Below are positions 60,694 through 64,000 of a stretch of DNA of 64,000 nt, piece after piece. This stretch comes from Byssochlamys sp. IMV 00236 (Eukaryota; Ascomycota; Eurotiomycetes; Eurotiales; Thermoascaceae): assembly GCA_001931875.2 (NCBI GenBank), contig MSJH02000650.1:186001-250000 (forward strand), read 5' to 3'. The notes below the pieces were generated by a model, which was given only the letters and a program-made list of their open reading frames with translations, made no database searches and had not been told where the DNA came from. Position 1 is the first letter of the stretch. Every line of letters begins with the position of its first letter. Made by a program: the position numbers and the translations under genes.

Positions 60694-62946
60694 TCAAGCA
60701 GAACGCTCACTGCATGCCTTTTCAATAGCGCATTTTGCAAGCCTGCCCAGTTCCGCCACAAACTCCGTAATGACTTTCAGGTGAATGAGTTCCTTTACAG
60801 AGATCTGACGGCGGAATAGCCCCCTCACAAAGACGGGAGCTTTGTTAAGTAGCTCGACGTCCTTAGCGGCTTGCGGGTGGAGGGGATGTAGAAGTACATG
60901 ACAGAAGATGGTCAGAAAAGCAGACATCGGGTAGAAAAGGACAACCCTGGATTGGTTCCAGTCAGTTGCATGCTTTGCCAATATCGGTGAATAGAGAGGA
61001 TGAGAACGTACCAGAAGCAGTCATCTCCTAGAACGTGTTCTGCAGTCTGTAGGTAAAATATGGTAGACCGACTGGCTTCGACAGATAACGCTAAGCTCGA
61101 CCCAACCCCATCCAGAACGCCGTCCTCAGGGCCAGCCCATGCTTTGCATCGGCTTGTCGCCTGATGGATCATTGATAAGCAATGATGATAATCCAGCCGC
61201 ATCATCACGACACCCATGTCCATAGTGGCATCGATTGGCATCTCGTAAGAGAAAGACACGGTCGGTCTGATTCGCGGTGGCAGCGATACCCTCCATCTCT
61301 CCAGATCAGCGTCTAGCTCGCGGATAGCTCGCAGAAGTTCCGCGTCCGTTTTTTGGAGAGCGCGCACTGAGTAGAGAGCGTCGTACGCTCTTGACTTTAT
61401 CATGCTGAGTCGAAGATCGAGCGGGAACAACGGCACTTCCGGGAAGTTGTTGCGTGGCGATTCAGGATCAAATCTCGCATAGAATTGGTCGACATACTGC
61501 GCTGGCAAGGTAAGATCGCATTGCGAGTCAGAGATACACGGGGGTTGGCCGGTACGCAAAGATATATCCTTGTCTATTGAATAACACAACCAAAACAGAT
61601 TCCGGAGGTGATATGTGGCCAATGAGCGCAAATCGTCGGACGGGGATATCGAGTCGCCAATGCTTGGGTTCCTATGGGCGCCAAGCATGAATATGAAACG
61701 TGCCGTAAGAGACGACATAGAGGCTGCAGTTGGTGTGTTTCCCGAAGCAAGTTCGTATATGGCCTGACGTGAGGTTAATAATGTGTGGAAAAGCTAATTC
61801 ATCTAAAGAGATCAACAACGCCGACACTTACCATCATGACGGCTGTTTGCAGCCCGTCCGAGCTGACTGGCTCCCGTAAAAGTTGCGGTAGCAGACATTG
61901 CGCTTTCAATGCAAAGCCCTCGCTGTCCACAGCGGGATATGCCGGTCCCCGAATATTCAAAACAGAGCAAAATGCGAGGAAAGAGTATATACATGCTTTG
62001 GCGCTAGCACTTTGGTAATACTGATTGGCATGCCCGTGGCCATAAGCCGTGTTCAGGGTTTCGGTGAACAGAGTCGTATTCACGACAGGAAAGACGAGGC
62101 GGAAGATTGTCGAATTATAGACGTCCACATATTCTTCCACTGTTTTGCGATCAGGAAGTTCCAATGAACTCGACGACTGCAGGTTCATCAAAACAGCATC
62201 GGATCCTAGATTTCTTTGGTTCTGCCATGGTGGTCCCAATGTACACAGCTTGTCAAAGTCGACTCGCTGTCCGGTACGAGCTCGGACCCATTTTTGGCCC
62301 TCTAGGGAAAAGAATGGGATTCCGTTATATGAGCTAATGTCTCCTAGGTTGCGTCCTGCGAAATGGAGCTTTCCAAAGCAGACCGCCAAAGATTGCGCAG
62401 CCGGTGTAATGTGTTGTCTAATATCGGTGGCCGGACGACTTTCAGGTTTATCTGTGACTCGTCACGACGATTGGTATGGGCCACGGAATCACTGAACATG
62501 AAGTCACTGACCGGTATTTGATAATTTCTCTGTCAATATTATTTCAATTTTGTCCATGCGTTCCGCCAGACTTAGCGAGGTGCTCTGTCTACAGTCATAT
62601 TAGTGGGGGCCTCTCAAGAAATAGAGAATTAACCTAGGTCATTACCGCTCAGTGACATATTTCCTCTTGCGTCTGACACGAATAGCTCTCTCGAAAGTGC
62701 ATGGGATGTTGTGATGTTTGCACCAGTTACACTGTGGACGTTCCGCATCACATTTAATCTGAATGTATTGAGTTACTTTAAGATCAGCTGACAACCCAGA
62801 ATGATCTATAGTTAGTTGACAGAAGATACTCAGAACAGATCACGGACCTTTCTTCTATAGCATGAGTCGCAGGCCCGAGCGGTTCGTTTCCGCGGGGGTC
62901 CATCGGTGGACTCGTCGGATCTCGACGACTGCGGCGTGGTATACAT
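60694..62946 (-). CDS. Zn2Cys6 transcription factor with fungal-specific TF domain
   Basis: Six exons on the minus strand (62946-62848, 62758-62646, 62588-62512, 62451-61832, 61763-61012, 60946-60694) encode 637 residues. Exon 1 ends inside the DNA-binding domain. Splicing gives C26-x2-C29-x6-C36-x6-C43-x2-C46-x6-C53, a perfect Zn2Cys6 cluster, followed by a basic linker (RVRRKRKY) and a short coiled-coil (LAERMDKIEIILTEKL) for dimerisation. The middle domain (from about residue 130) contains RNLFWLCYSIDKDISLRTGQ, the hallmark of the Fungal_trans family. Intron 1 begins with the uncommon donor GTCCGT, also used by intron 6 of the CHY gene. The likely role is control of the neighbouring pump and monooxygenase, since all three promoters share TTCCGGA. 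Its own promoter holds a palindrome, suggesting autoregulation. The target genes are inference. Confidence 0.93.
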
Positions 62947-63092
62947 ACAACAAGAAAGGGAACGCGCTGGAATACAATTTCACGAATAAGGAGAGAAAAT
63001 CTTTATTACTTAATTAACCTTTTGACAAGGGCTAGTTAGTGTTAGTCGGGTAGTTGCCGGCAACCTTGGAAGACGAGGAATTTCCGCTTGAT

Positions 63093-63106
63093 ATATTCCG
63101 GAATAT
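63093..63106. promoter_or_regulatory. TTCCGGAA palindrome before the regulator gene
   Basis: ATATTCCGGAATAT is a perfect 14-bp palindrome, 147 bp upstream of the Zn2Cys6 start codon. Its TTCCGGAA core is identical to that in the ABC pump promoter. It is a candidate autoregulatory site. Confidence 0.5.
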
Positions 63107-63484
63107 CGGAGAGTTCCAGTTTCCGCTGAATCAGCCCCCAAAGGTGGATTCTTAACTAACTTTAACTAACTTACACTAGTTAGTTGATGAGAAAGTAATC
63201 CTTTGGGTGCTTTTGCGGTCAATTACACCTTGACTGGCAAATTAATATTGCATGTACCTATCAGCATGCGCAGTCTCTATTAATGCACAGAGAACATATT
63301 ATCTAGGAGCGCTAAAGCACAGCGAATCTAAGGTTATGCTAGAAGGCTTTTTTGAAATGGCCTTCATTTGCGTTCACTGCGCAATTGCTGTTCCCGCAGA
63401 AATAGTCGGAAGTGGACAAACACAATATCGCTTTCCTTTGGTATGATTCTAGATCATTGTTATGAGCTGGAGAATACAAAAAAA

Positions 63485-63517
63485 NNNNNNNNNNNNNNNN
63501 NNNNNNNNNNNNNNNNN
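63485..63517. other. Assembly gap (33 N)
   Basis: Thirty-three undetermined bases flanked on both sides by A runs (7 A before, 5 A after), suggesting an unresolved poly-A tract. Confidence 0.95.
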
Positions 63518-63725
63518 AAAAACATTGCATGTCTGCTCTGCGATCATCGTGAGATCGGATACGGTTTTCGGCCTGACGAATCAGGCTTCCATACGATCCC
63601 ACACCCCCGACCTCATCTAAATCATGGGAAACAATTGAATAGAACTCGTTAATCACATTGAAGCTCCTTGATCAGTATCATATCCGAATCTCCGACTCGG
63701 GCTATCTAGCCCTAAGTTCGCAGTC

Positions 63726-64000
63726 ATGTCTCTCGTTCAAACACTCCAGTATGAACTTAGTGCTCAAATACCCCGCTCCTCTTCTTCCCATCAAGAGCCA
63801 CAGCTACAGCCTTCAATGGATACTATGCCAGCTACACCAGACCATCAGAATGGCTTCCAGGATGACATTGTCGATGAGAATACTCCTATTCCTGCTGAGG
63901 TAGCACGCCGGATCTTCGATGTTGCTCCATTGAACGTAATGAACAAGTCGCGTCGCGTAGTCATTACTTCATTGGTCATCTTCAGTAATCTCGTGCAGGT
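63726..64000 (+). CDS. Start of a probable membrane transporter (truncated by window)
   Basis: The frame stays open from the ATG at 63726 to the window end, about 91 codons. The first ~75 residues are hydrophilic and Ser/Pro/Gln-rich (PRSSSSHQEPQLQP), then a basic turn, NKSRR, leads into a hydrophobic segment VVITSLVIFSNLVQ that looks like the first membrane helix. This arrangement, a long cytosolic N-terminus followed by [K/R]-rich sequence and helix 1, is common in fungal MFS drug/H+ antiporters. The last bases read CAG|GT, so an intron may begin at the window edge. MFS is a guess based on architecture and on the neighbouring ABC pump; other transporters are possible. Confidence 0.5.
   Translation, partial: MSLVQTLQYELSAQIPRSSSSHQEPQLQPSMDTMPATPDHQNGFQDDIVDENTPIPAEVARRIFDVAPLNVMNKSRRVVITSLVIFSNLVQ

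Larger units (their letters stand above)
62947..63725. promoter_or_regulatory. Divergent promoter, regulator / membrane protein
   Basis: A 779-bp region between the Zn2Cys6 gene and the gene starting at 63726. It contains TTTCCGC at 63081-63087 and TTTCCGCTGAAT at 63120-63131; the latter 12-mer also occurs at 59770-59781. It also holds the ATATTCCGGAATAT palindrome, several TTAGTTA-type repeats around 63020-63190, and the second N gap. Confidence 0.45.

Overview
The window is nuclear DNA from a filamentous ascomycete, most likely an Aspergillus or close relative. The genes carry short introns of about 40-100 bp with GT(A/G)AGT-type donors and CTAAC-like branch sites. Several encode fungus-specific families: Zn2Cys6 regulators, PDR-type ABC pumps and DUF3295. 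One group is the tyrosine/homogentisate degradation cluster known from Aspergillus. Two short runs of N (49575-49616 and 63485-63517) are assembly gaps. I rebuilt all exon structures by hand from splice sites, reading phase and family conservation; no database was searched.

Layout. (1) 1-7689 is a gene-poor stretch upstream of a gene at 7690-9516 that combines an AreA-type N-terminal motif with DUF3295, probably a nutrient-signalling regulator. (2) 9517-21236 is 11.7 kb with no credible gene. (3) 21237-25380 holds an 11-exon gene for a CCCH plus CHY zinc-finger protein with two RWD-like segments. (4) 25888-33311 is a complete tyrosine catabolic cluster: 4-hydroxyphenylpyruvate dioxygenase, homogentisate 1,2-dioxygenase, an HmgX/TTC36-like TPR protein, fumarylacetoacetase and maleylacetoacetate isomerase. 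It is arranged around two divergent promoters. (5) About 33.8-42 kb is an AT-rich, decayed island: an F-box-like gene with an in-frame stop, a 5'-truncated ankyrin/ZZ gene, and remnants that may include an HNH nuclease. It lies next to maiA, where I recall the pathway regulator HmgR sitting in A. fumigatus. (6) 42864-50687 holds an Old Yellow Enzyme-type reductase, a cytochrome P450 with a GC-AG intron, a threonine-nucleophile asparaginase/taspase-like enzyme and mitochondrial Tim17. (7) 51706-64000 holds a phenol-hydroxylase-like FAD monooxygenase, a full-length PDR ABC transporter, a Zn2Cys6 regulator and the start of a probable membrane transporter.

How the genes work together. The tyrosine genes form one linear route from 4-hydroxyphenylpyruvate to fumarate and acetoacetate. 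All three of their promoter regions carry GCGGAA/TTCCGC elements. In the right-hand block, the promoters of the FAD monooxygenase, the ABC pump and the regulator all carry TTCCGGA elements, two of them within perfect inverted repeats, close to the start codons. This suggests a small regulator-oxidase-efflux module for an unknown aromatic or xenobiotic compound, and it is the best candidate here for an undescribed system.
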